Shown: one piece after another, positions 1 through 7,664 of the stretch
Layout: each line of letters opens with the position of its first letter
Numbering within the stretch: position 1 is the first letter of the stretch
From: B16-G9 sp964400655
GTDB lineage: Bacteria > Bacteroidota > Bacteroidia > Bacteroidales > F082
NCBI GenBank assembly: GCA_964400655.1
Contig: CAYNVN010000111.1
Location: 1-14,286 of the forward strand
DNA length: 14,286 nucleotides
Direction of reading: 5' to 3'
Translations under genes and position numbers: made by a program
The notes under the pieces: generated by a model
What the model was told of the DNA's origin: nothing
Seen by the model: only the letters and a program-made list of their open reading frames with translations
Databases searched by the model: none

Positions 1-623
1 GGTAATATACAACCTGCAACAAGGTCGGATACCGTTTGCGATTTGTTGTCGGGATGAGAATAGGAGAACCCGCTAACAGACTTAAAGACTACCTTTTTCA
101 TTTTTTTGTAATGCGATAATTCCTTCGGGTTAATGGTTACAATAGCTGCCGAATCAACCCAGGCAATGTAACGGTTGGGAGTTTGAACCAAATACCATTC
201 ACCCATTTTTTTGTAAACCCGCACAGGTGTACCCAGCAAAGCCTGTGTGGCCATTTCGGCACTGTGTTTGGGCTTTGTGCGCAGGTTGGCCACCGAATTG
301 TTGATAAGACCCGACACAAGCCGGTTGCGGTTGGTTTCGGGCAATAACCGGATGTTGGTTTTAAATGACGGAGATAGCTTTTTAATGGCTGCGGTTACCT
401 CTTTAAAAGCCATTTCGTTGTCAAGCAGCAGGGTAAAAGCCGAATCTGTTTTGACAGCTTTCCATAACACCACCCTTTTGTCGGGGGCATAAACTTTTTG
501 AAGGGAATCGATAACCGTGATAAACCGGTTGTTGCTATTTTGCTGCCTGCCCGTTTGTTTGCAACATCCGGCAAAATAGATTAATGGAATAGTAATTATC
601 AAAATCTTTAAAAGAGGTTTCAT
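1..623 (-). CDS. SH3b-domain lipoprotein, probably an NlpC/P60 (C40) cell-wall peptidase; C-terminus outside the window
   Basis: This reading frame stays open from an ATG at 623 to the left edge (207 codons) and has no stop in the window, so the gene is truncated at its 3' end. The protein starts with a lipoprotein signal: charged MKPLLK, a hydrophobic stretch, and the lipobox FAGC with Cys20 as the probable lipidation site. Residues about 108-163 form a bacterial SH3 domain (SVANLRTKP, then QALLGTPVRVYKKMGEWYLV, then YIAWVD). The end of the visible part (SDLVAGCIL, about 199-207) looks like the start of a second SH3b domain. In Bacteroidota this lipoprotein plus tandem SH3b layout usually precedes an NlpC/P60 gamma-D-glutamyl-diamino acid endopeptidase domain that trims muropeptides (YkfC-like). 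That catalytic domain is not visible here, so the peptidase call is inference. It lies 50 bp downstream of the helicase gene on the same strand, with no promoter seen between them. Confidence 0.75.
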   Translation of the reverse strand, partial: MKPLLKILIITIPLIYFAGCCKQTGRQQNSNNRFITVIDSLQKVYAPDKRVVLWKAVKTDSAFTLLLDNEMAFKEVTAAIKKLSPSFKTNIRLLPETNRNRLVSGLINNSVANLRTKPKHSAEMATQALLGTPVRVYKKMGEWYLVQTPNRYIAWVDSAAIVTINPKELSHYKKMKKVVFKSVSGFSYSHPDNKSQTVSDLVAGCIL

Positions 624-673
624 CTGTTTTGTTGTTTATGTTCCGGTTTTTTATTTGTTATAACGACAATAAA

Positions 674-2116
674 TTACTCATTATTCTTTTCTTCCAGCAT
701 ATCCTCCCTGAAACCCAACAGGAAAAGTTTTCGTGTGGCGCGGGTAAAGGCGGTGTACAGCCATCTGAATAATCCCGTATTGATCATGTCGTCGGTAAGG
801 TATCCCTGATCGACAAAAACGTTTTTCCATTGTCCTCCCTGTGTTTTGTGGCAGGTCATGGCATAGGCAAATTTAACCTGAAGCGCGTTGTAATAGGGGT
901 TGCTTTTGATGGCATCCATGATTTTGGGTTTGGAGCCCAGAAAAGCAAACTCCTGCTGCAAACCTTCAAAAAGTTTTTTCATCTCCCCGTAATCCATGTT
1001 TGCTTTTTCCACATAGAGGGTGTCGAGCAGCAGCATTACCCTGAAAGATTTTTGGGCGGGATAATCTGTCATCTTAACATCGGCTTCGGCAAAATGAAAA
1101 CCATACTGATCGTGAAAGCCAATAACACGAATGATCTCCACAATATCGCCGTTGGCCACAAAACCGGCTTCCGACTTTTGGTCGAGCCAGAAATAGTTGT
1201 TTTTAACCACCATCAGCAGGTCGCCTGCTTCCAGTTCCGATTCGCGTTGCAAAATCCGGTTGCGTATCTGGCTGTTAAACTGGTTGGCCCGTTTGTTTGA
1301 ACGGCACACCACAATGCTCTCTTTGATGTTTTCGCCGTAGAAATATTCCTGAAACAGTTCCTGCATCTCCATGGCATCCTGAACGTGCGTAACATCGTTT
1401 TTAAAATCGGCTTTCGACAGTACGGGCAACTCAAAATTGTTATCGGAAAGTTTTGTGCGCAGGGTTGTGGCCAGTGTTAATATTCCCGAATCAAGTTCCT
1501 GACGCATCACCTCTTTCATTTCAAAAGCGTAAGCGGTAACCGGATAGATGCTTTTAAGGTATTGCAGGTTGAGTGCAGGACTTAAATCGAGACCTACGGG
1601 AGGGAGCTGTGCGGTATCGCCGATAAGTATGAGGCGATTGCCTTCGCCTGAAAAGACGTAGCTCATTAAATCGTCAAGCAGGTTGCGTTCCGAAAATACA
1701 TCGTTGCCTCTGTTGTTCTCGCCAATCATGGAGGCTTCGTCAACCACAAACAGGGTGTTAACAGCTTTGTTGGCGGTTAAGTAGATTTTGGTTTGGTTTG
1801 AGCTGTTGGTTTGGATGTTGTAAATCCTGCGGTGAATGGTGTAGGCCTTAAACCCTGTATAAACCGAAAGCACTTTGGCGGCCCTGCCTGTGGGAGCCAT
1901 TAACACAAATTTACGTTTTTGAGATTTCAGCTCTTTAATATAGCTGCCGATGAGGGTGGTTTTTCCGGTTCCGGCGTAACCTTTTAAAATGTATAACGGG
2001 TTTTCGGTTTTGCTGCCGTCAAAAGCGGCAAGGTGCGTAATTACCGTTTTTTGATCGGCAGTGGGAGCAAAGGGAAACCGCTCTGTAAGTTTTTTTTCAA
2101 GTTCTAAACGTTTCAT
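674..2116 (-). CDS. RecD/Dda-like superfamily 1 DNA helicase (AAA family ATPase)
   Basis: This 480-residue protein carries the ordered motifs of an SF1 helicase. Walker A is GYAGTGKTT (46-54), motif Ia is APTGRAA (74-80) and Walker B is VVDEAS (124-129). Motif III is GDTAQLPPVG (166-175), motif V is AMTCHKTQGGQW (419-430) and motif VI is WLYTAFTRA (452-460). The Q and GRAA forms and the 'CHKTQG' C-terminal box are typical of the RecD2/Dda group, which unwinds DNA in the 5'-3' direction using ATP. The protein is much shorter than RecD2 (about 720 or more residues) and lacks its long N-terminal region, so it is a compact, stand-alone relative rather than a RecBCD subunit. No recB or recC is nearby. 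The ATG at 2116 lies 11 bp after the tamL stop, so the two are probably co-transcribed. The helicase family is clear; the cellular role (repair or recombination) is inferred. Confidence 0.9.
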   Translation of the reverse strand: MKRLELEKKLTERFPFAPTADQKTVITHLAAFDGSKTENPLYILKGYAGTGKTTLIGSYIKELKSQKRKFVLMAPTGRAAKVLSVYTGFKAYTIHRRIYNIQTNSSNQTKIYLTANKAVNTLFVVDEASMIGENNRGNDVFSERNLLDDLMSYVFSGEGNRLILIGDTAQLPPVGLDLSPALNLQYLKSIYPVTAYAFEMKEVMRQELDSGILTLATTLRTKLSDNNFELPVLSKADFKNDVTHVQDAMEMQELFQEYFYGENIKESIVVCRSNKRANQFNSQIRNRILQRESELEAGDLLMVVKNNYFWLDQKSEAGFVANGDIVEIIRVIGFHDQYGFHFAEADVKMTDYPAQKSFRVMLLLDTLYVEKANMDYGEMKKLFEGLQQEFAFLGSKPKIMDAIKSNPYYNALQVKFAYAMTCHKTQGGQWKNVFVDQGYLTDDMINTGLFRWLYTAFTRATRKLFLLGFREDMLEEKNNE

Positions 2117-2127
2117 CCGTCAAACTG

Positions 2128-4482
2128 TTAAAAGGGGTAACCGATACCGAAATTGACAATAAAATCGCTAAATCTCAAATAATTGAATCTCCATCTGCTG
2201 CCACTTGGATAGGCGGGATCTACAATGGGGATACCGGCATCCAGCCGGAAAATAAAATAGGTAAAATCAAAGCGTGCCCCTGCACCCACGTCAACGGCGA
2301 GTTGTTTGTAGAAGGTGTCGAACCTGAATTGCCCGCCGGGAAAGTTCTCGGTATTACTGGACCAGATGTTACCGATGTCGGTAAAAAACGCTCCTTTAAA
2401 AAAACTGTAAATGTTAAAGCGGAACTCAATGTTTGTTTCCAGTTGAAGTTCTCCCAACCTTTCGTTATCATCAAATTTTGAATAGGCTCCCGGTCCGAGG
2501 GTTCTGAAACGCCATCCTCTCATATCGTTGGCACCACCTGCATAAAAACTCTTTTCGTAAGGGATTTCACTGGAGTTTAAATAGGCTATTCCTATACCTC
2601 CCAGTCCTCTGATGGCAATTATATTATCGGGATTGTACAGATGAAAGTAATGCCTGTAATCCAGATTTATTCTCACGAACTGCGAATATCTTACCCCAAA
2701 GATTTTATAATATCCTTCCGAAGTTTTTGGTATTCCGAACATCTCTTCGATACCATACAAAAAGTTTCCGGAGGTTTCAAAATTGAGACGTATGTAATCG
2801 AAACTTGTGGAGCTTTTTATTTTCTGATTGTCATAAATCATACTGATGTTGATACCGGCAATGAGGTGGTCGGAATATTGTTCTTTGAGCCGTTGGTTGG
2901 TTTCCTGATCGAGGATGTCCTGAAACTCGGGGGTGGGATTAACATTTACAAAATTGATGTTGATGGCACTAACGATAAAATGGAGTTTTTTGTTTTTCTT
3001 CCATTGATAGTTCAGCAACAGGTTGGTGGAATTTCTTGAATAGTTGGGGCGGACCATATAATTAAATCCGAAAGTTACGCTGGTGGTTGGATGGTATTTT
3101 TGCCGGAATTTACGAAAGGGGATGGGTGAGAAGAAACGCGGGAAAATAATGGATGCGTCGATTCCAGCTTCAAATGTATTGAAAAAACCACCGCTGTTAT
3201 CAATACCCGTTGAGTCGTTAGACGATATTGATTGTGCTTCGAAACCACCGTTAAGCCTTACGCGAAGCACTTCGGCTCTTCTGAAAATGTTTTTGTTGGC
3301 AATTACAAGATTGCCTCTTACGCCCGGGTCGCCACTGCTGTTGGTTAATACACCTTCAATGCTGTAGAAGTTCAGTTTACCTGTGGTTATTTGAATTTTT
3401 GAATTTAGGTATTTAACATTGGCCGAGTCGTTATTGCCTGCGCCGGTGGTATCGAAAGAGATGGTAGCGGTTTTAACAATGGGAAAACCGAAAAGCCTTC
3501 GATAGGTTTCCCGTACATCTTTATTGGAATAGGGTACACCGGGTTTAACCATTATTGACTGGTCGAATGTGTTGGGTTTGAAACGGTGTGAAGGCTCGTG
3601 GAACAAAAAGGTGTAAGGATAGGCTTTGACGGAATCTTCATATTTTTTTATAATATGCTCATAAGGTTTGTATAATTTATATCGTACGGGGTTGTAGTCG
3701 GGTATTACCTCTACTTTTTTAATAAAGTAGCGTTCGTGCGGAAGCTCAATGAAACTACCCAGGGTTGACGGGTCGGGCAACTTCCGGTTGGTGATGATGG
3801 TTTTTACCGAAAGCCGGTGATTGTTAAAGTTGCTGTCTATTTCGTAATTAACATAGTTGCGATTAAAGTAATAATACCCCACATTTTGCAGGTCTGCCGT
3901 GATACGGTCGCGTTCGTCGTCTAACGTATAAGAATTATATATGTCGCCCTTTTTTATAAGGCTTTTGTTCAAATCATTATAAACAAAACGGCGAATGGTT
4001 GAGTCGGGAATGGAATAAAAAAGGGTATCAATCCGGTAGGGCTCGCCCGTGTAAATGGTAAATACGATTTTTGATTTCTTTTTCTGTTTGATGATTTCGT
4101 AACTGACTTTAGTATTGAAAAAACCCGAGTTGGAGAGAAAGCGTTGCATCTTCATTGCCAGTCTTTCGGGATCGACATCCTCAAGATACACAGGTTCTTC
4201 GCCCAGTTTGCGGTTAAGCCAGTTATAAAATTTTGTGGGTTTTGATTTTGACAGATAATATAAGTATAAACTGTAGTAGAAACTTAAAAAATGGCTGTTG
4301 GGTTTAGGACGAAGATAGGCTTTAACTTCCGAATTGTCGATTACATCGTTTTTTTTGTTGTCGTATTTTATGGTGTATTTTTTTAATAGTTGTTTGTTTG
4401 GCGGGATGAATTTACTGACCGAACAGCTGTTAAAGATAAATACAGCAATTAGAAAGAATAAAAATATTTTTCCGCTTTTCAT
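2128..4482 (-). CDS. tamL: TamL-type outer-membrane assembly lipoprotein (BamA/TamA family, Omp85)
   Basis: This 784-residue protein starts with a lipoprotein signal (MKSGK, a phenylalanine-rich hydrophobic core, then FNSC), placing the lipidated Cys at residue 20. Residues about 30-375 are POTRA-like, with repeated segments such as FLSNSGFFNTKVSYEI (115-130) and LQNVGYYYFNRNYVNYEI (198-215). Residues about 375-784 are a 16-strand-type Omp85 barrel. The signature barrel-loop motif appears as GGANDMRGWRF (649-659), and the chain ends in phenylalanine (VNFGIGYPF), a typical beta-signal. A lipidated Omp85 with POTRA repeats is the Bacteroidota/Chlorobi TamL form of TamA, thought to work with a TamB-like partner to insert outer-membrane proteins or move lipids. 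No tamB is visible in this window. The gene lies 98 bp downstream of trmD, with a possible own promoter at 4505-4512, and 11 bp upstream of the helicase. Confidence 0.88.
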   Translation of the reverse strand: MKSGKIFLFFLIAVFIFNSCSVSKFIPPNKQLLKKYTIKYDNKKNDVIDNSEVKAYLRPKPNSHFLSFYYSLYLYYLSKSKPTKFYNWLNRKLGEEPVYLEDVDPERLAMKMQRFLSNSGFFNTKVSYEIIKQKKKSKIVFTIYTGEPYRIDTLFYSIPDSTIRRFVYNDLNKSLIKKGDIYNSYTLDDERDRITADLQNVGYYYFNRNYVNYEIDSNFNNHRLSVKTIITNRKLPDPSTLGSFIELPHERYFIKKVEVIPDYNPVRYKLYKPYEHIIKKYEDSVKAYPYTFLFHEPSHRFKPNTFDQSIMVKPGVPYSNKDVRETYRRLFGFPIVKTATISFDTTGAGNNDSANVKYLNSKIQITTGKLNFYSIEGVLTNSSGDPGVRGNLVIANKNIFRRAEVLRVRLNGGFEAQSISSNDSTGIDNSGGFFNTFEAGIDASIIFPRFFSPIPFRKFRQKYHPTTSVTFGFNYMVRPNYSRNSTNLLLNYQWKKNKKLHFIVSAININFVNVNPTPEFQDILDQETNQRLKEQYSDHLIAGINISMIYDNQKIKSSTSFDYIRLNFETSGNFLYGIEEMFGIPKTSEGYYKIFGVRYSQFVRINLDYRHYFHLYNPDNIIAIRGLGGIGIAYLNSSEIPYEKSFYAGGANDMRGWRFRTLGPGAYSKFDDNERLGELQLETNIEFRFNIYSFFKGAFFTDIGNIWSSNTENFPGGQFRFDTFYKQLAVDVGAGARFDFTYFIFRLDAGIPIVDPAYPSGSRWRFNYLRFSDFIVNFGIGYPF

Positions 4483-4504
4483 CCTGAATCATTAGATTAA
4501 TATG

Positions 4505-4512
4505 CAAAGGTA
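4505..4512 (-). promoter_or_regulatory. tamL: Candidate -7 element for tamL
   Basis: Read on the minus strand this is TACCTTTG, a perfect match to the Bacteroidota -7 consensus TAnnTTTG. It lies 22 nt upstream of the tamL ATG, giving a predicted short, A+T-rich leader of under 20 nt, as is usual in this phylum. No clear TTG -33 box is present about 20 nt further upstream, so the promoter may be weak or may only supplement read-through from trmD. Confidence 0.4.
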
Positions 4513-4580
4513 GTAAAACAGTGAGATTAGGCCGGGGCCATTTTGAAAGATATAAACAGAGAATTTGTTATAAAAACCGC

Positions 4581-5267
4581 TTAATCATTTTCGTCCAGTA
4601 GTTCCGGCCGGCGTTTTTTTGTTCTTTCTATGGCCTGTTCAAGTTTCCACTGGTCAATCAGTTTTTCGTTACCGGAAAGCAGAATATCGGGAACTTTCCA
4701 GCCTCTGAATTCACGGGGGCGTGTGTACACCGGAGGCGAAACAAGGTTGTTTTGAAACGAATCGGTTAATGCCGACGATTCGTTTCCCAAAACGCCCGGC
4801 AGCAAGCGTACCACGGCATCAACAACGATAGCCGCTCCCAGCTCCCCGCCCGAAAGCACATAATTACCAACCGATATTTCGCGGGTGATAAAATGCTCAC
4901 GGATGCGTTCATCAATGCCTTTGTAGTGCCCGCAAAGAATAATGATGTTCCGGAGCATGGAAATGCCGTTGGCCATTGCCTGGTCAAAAAGCTCTCCGTC
5001 AGGGCTCATATAAATAATTTCGTCGTAACTGCGTTCTTTTTTTAGCGCTTCGATGGCGTTGGCCACCGGCTCAATCATCATTACCATTCCTGCACCTCCC
5101 GAAAAGGCGTAATCGTCAACCTTACGGTGTTTTTTGTCGGGACTGTAATCCCGTAACTGGTGTAGATGGATGGAGGCCAGATTTTTTTCTTTTGCTCTTT
5201 TAACAATGGAGTGCGAAAATGGTCCGTCAAACATTTCCGGAAACAGGGTAATAATATCTATTCTCAT
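4581..5267 (-). CDS. trmD: tRNA (guanine-N1-)-methyltransferase TrmD
   Basis: TrmD is a SPOUT-fold enzyme that uses S-adenosylmethionine to methylate G37 next to the anticodon of a set of tRNAs, preventing +1 frameshifts. The 228 residues match the family from end to end: IITLFPEMF (5-13), the DD and SGGAGM segment (51-61), GHYKGIDERI (113-122) and the trefoil-knot segment SVGNYVLSGGE (132-142). Arg154 in AVVRLLPGVLG and Asp169 in LTDSF fall at the same residue numbers as the catalytic Arg154 and Asp169 of the E. coli enzyme. The C-terminal PRE and VPDILLSGNE segment is also present. The gene starts at an ATG 19 bp after the end of the glycosyltransferase gene and is probably read with it. 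The usual neighbours of other phyla (rpsP, rimM, rplS) are absent. Confidence 0.97.
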   Translation of the reverse strand: MRIDIITLFPEMFDGPFSHSIVKRAKEKNLASIHLHQLRDYSPDKKHRKVDDYAFSGGAGMVMMIEPVANAIEALKKERSYDEIIYMSPDGELFDQAMANGISMLRNIIILCGHYKGIDERIREHFITREISVGNYVLSGGELGAAIVVDAVVRLLPGVLGNESSALTDSFQNNLVSPPVYTRPREFRGWKVPDILLSGNEKLIDQWKLEQAIERTKKRRPELLDEND

Positions 5268-5285
5268 AATAAATCGGGGTCTGGT

Positions 5286-7517
5286 TTAATTGCTGTGCAA
5301 TTTTTTATCGGAATTTACAAAATAGGGCTTGGCAGTCAGGTAAGCGAGCAGGTACATAATGTTGCTTTCGGCTCCCTGATTTTGACTAACCTCAAATTCT
5401 TCGAGCCCGTCAAAAACGCCTTCGTTTACCGGGTTATACATAGGAATATTAAGGTCGTTTTCGCCAAAAAACCACATAAACGATTTCTTTAGCAACTCTT
5501 TACTCGTATTGTCGCGTTTTATTTTATAAATAATATCATATAATATTACCATCGCTGCTGCATCCAACGGTTGTTGTCCAACGTACGACCGGCTTTTCAG
5601 CGGATTGCTCCATGTCCGGTTGCCAATTAACGAGAGGTGCCCTTTGCTAAAGCAGATGTCTTCGAGAAACCGTGTGGCATCATCGGCAATGTTCAGGTAT
5701 TTTTTGTTTTTGGTGAGTTCGTATGTAAGATATAGCGAAGCCGGCAACAATCCGTTATCGTAAGTCAGTTCTTTATCAAACCAGTTCCAGCGCAAAACAC
5801 TGTTTTCTTTGTACTGGCTGCAAAGCTTGTCGGCAAGAAAAGTTATTTTATCAATAAAATATATCTGGTCGGGAAACTTTTTTACATAGTGATACAACCC
5901 GAAAATGGTATTGGCAAACCCTCTTGTATGTTTGAATTTTTCAATGTTTGATAACGAAAGGTGAAAAAGTTCGTGCGAAAGTCTGAAAATCGCATCGTTA
6001 TTACAATTTCTGATGAGATAGCCCAAAGCCCACATGGTTCGGCCCACTGAATCTTCCGACCGTTCCAGTTCGTAGATATTCCGCGAATAGGACAAAATAT
6101 TGTTAAAAGATCCGTTGTTGTACATCAGCATAACAAAAGAGAGATATTTGATAATATATTTCAAATAGATTTCTTCACCTGTTGTGTAATATGCCATTTG
6201 GGCCGCAATAAGGGCACGCGCGTTATCATCAAGGCTGTATCCTTCGCTGTAATAGGGTACAATGCCGTTGGCATGTTGTAATATTCCGGTGTCGTCGGTT
6301 AGCCTTTCAATAGCATTGAAACTGAATGGTGGAATTTCAAAAGGTTTACGCTCTTTGTATAAAGTAACGGCATGTTTGACAACGAAATTAATCACTTCGA
6401 GGTAAATTTTACCGATTTTAGGCCATGTGTTTTTAATGCCGTACCCGCGGGCTCTGGTTTTAAGTTTTTGTAACAGTTCATTATCTTGTAACAGATTATT
6501 AAGGATGACACTTAGTTGTTTGGAGTTGCCAAAATCGAATATCATGCCGGTTCCTTCTGATAAAATACTTTCGGCATGCCAGTACGGGGTTGATACCACT
6601 GCTAAACCCGCTCCCAATGCATATGCCAGCGTTCCGCTAGTTATTTGTGTTTTGTTAAGATAAGGGGTAATATAAATATCGGAAAACGATAATGTTCGGG
6701 CAAGCTCTTTTTCCGATATATATTGGTCGATAAACTCAACATTGTTTTTTAAATTGAGTTCGTCGGTAAGCCGTATAAGCCAATTTCTGTATTCTTCACC
6801 ATATTCCTTTACAACATTGGGGTGGGTTTTTCCGAGGACTACATATAATACATCGGGGTTTGATTTTACAACTTCGGGAAGCGCTCTTATAACGGTTTCA
6901 ATTCCTTTGTTCCTGTTCAGCAGTCCGAAAGTAAATATCAGTCGCCGGTTTTGCCATTTTTCGGGTTTTTTGCTGTTGTTTTTTAATAACGAAGCAAAGT
7001 CGGGAACACCGTGCTCGATGATCTCTATTTTACTGCTGTCAACACCATATGCTGTTTCCAGCATTTTTATTGCACGCCGGCACATGATGACCACTTTAAG
7101 CGAATAACGGGCTATGGTTTTAAGTACTTCGCGCTGATGAAAACCGGGATGTTCCAATACGGTGTGAAATGTTGTTATCAGCGGCACCTTTAAAGCTTTA
7201 ACCAGCGACAGGATCATCAGTCCGCTGTTTCCGCCGAATATTCCGTATTCGTGTTGCAACAAACATAAATGGGCACCTGAAGCGTTAATATAGTTGGCAA
7301 CTTTTAAGTAAGAAGCATTGTTGTTATCGGTAATGGTTGCTTTTACAATGTCGGGATAACTGTATTGTCTGCCCGAATCGTTCATGGCAATCACCTCGAT
7401 TTCCAGGTTGGTGCCGGAGGTTTCCGAAGCTGCAATAAGCGAATTTACAAGGTTTTCGGTAAATGTCGCAATGCCGCATTTTCTCGGAGGGTAATTTCCA
7501 ATAACAATAATTTTCAT
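5286..7517 (-). CDS. Two-domain protein: GT4-family glycosyltransferase joined to an alpha/alpha-barrel domain
   Basis: The N-terminal half (residues about 1-390) is a GT-B glycosyltransferase of family 4. It opens with IGNYPPRKCGIATFTENL (6-23), carries LQHEYGIFGG (87-96) and EHGVPD (168-173), and has the second Rossmann half starting at FGLLNRNKGIE (197-207). The donor-site region is TQITSGTLAYALGAGLAVV (290-308), where QITSGTLA stands in place of the usual EX7E motif. The C-terminal half (about 400-743) is helical with evenly spaced conserved blocks: SLDDNARALIA (428-438), EDSVGRTMWALGY (488-500), TYDNGLLPASLY (585-596), QPLDAAAMV (649-657) and QGAESNIMYLLA (714-725). This looks like a six-hairpin alpha/alpha toroid as in glycosidases and phosphorylases. 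It is a cytosolic protein with no signal or membrane segment; the product is unknown. A weak -7-like TATCTTAG lies at 7553-7546. It starts the five-gene minus-strand cluster that includes trmD. Confidence 0.82.
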   Translation of the reverse strand: MKIIVIGNYPPRKCGIATFTENLVNSLIAASETSGTNLEIEVIAMNDSGRQYSYPDIVKATITDNNNASYLKVANYINASGAHLCLLQHEYGIFGGNSGLMILSLVKALKVPLITTFHTVLEHPGFHQREVLKTIARYSLKVVIMCRRAIKMLETAYGVDSSKIEIIEHGVPDFASLLKNNSKKPEKWQNRRLIFTFGLLNRNKGIETVIRALPEVVKSNPDVLYVVLGKTHPNVVKEYGEEYRNWLIRLTDELNLKNNVEFIDQYISEKELARTLSFSDIYITPYLNKTQITSGTLAYALGAGLAVVSTPYWHAESILSEGTGMIFDFGNSKQLSVILNNLLQDNELLQKLKTRARGYGIKNTWPKIGKIYLEVINFVVKHAVTLYKERKPFEIPPFSFNAIERLTDDTGILQHANGIVPYYSEGYSLDDNARALIAAQMAYYTTGEEIYLKYIIKYLSFVMLMYNNGSFNNILSYSRNIYELERSEDSVGRTMWALGYLIRNCNNDAIFRLSHELFHLSLSNIEKFKHTRGFANTIFGLYHYVKKFPDQIYFIDKITFLADKLCSQYKENSVLRWNWFDKELTYDNGLLPASLYLTYELTKNKKYLNIADDATRFLEDICFSKGHLSLIGNRTWSNPLKSRSYVGQQPLDAAAMVILYDIIYKIKRDNTSKELLKKSFMWFFGENDLNIPMYNPVNEGVFDGLEEFEVSQNQGAESNIMYLLAYLTAKPYFVNSDKKLHSN

Positions 7518-7615
7518 CTCTTCACACTTCGTGTTTTTACGGTATCTAAGATAAGAATAATTTTGATTGGGGTGGCGTTTTGCCGGTGCTTAGTTGTAAC
7601 ATCGCTAAATAGCTG

Positions 7616-7646
7616 TTGCCTTTACCATGTTTTTCAGCTACTTTTG
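7616..7646 (+). promoter_or_regulatory. Bacteroidota-type promoter for the C45 hydrolase gene
   Basis: A TTG -33 box (7616-7618) is followed after 20 nt by TACTTTTG (7639-7646), a perfect match to the phylum -7 consensus TAnnTTTG. Spacing is right for the Bacteroidota primary sigma factor. Transcription would start near 7650, leaving about 15 nt of A+T-rich leader before the ATG at 7665, and there is no Shine-Dalgarno sequence. This is the best promoter in the window. Confidence 0.6.
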
Positions 7647-7664
7647 CGAACCTGAATTATTGTT

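Noticed and set aside
830..1300. 156-codon open frame on the plus strand opposite the helicase gene
   Set aside because: It is antisense to a gene with all SF1 helicase motifs and its translation shows no recognisable domain, so it is a shadow frame.
4530..4539. GGCCGGGGCC dyad upstream of tamL
   Set aside because: The arms are separated by only two bases, too few for a hairpin loop, and there is no T-run. It is probably chance.
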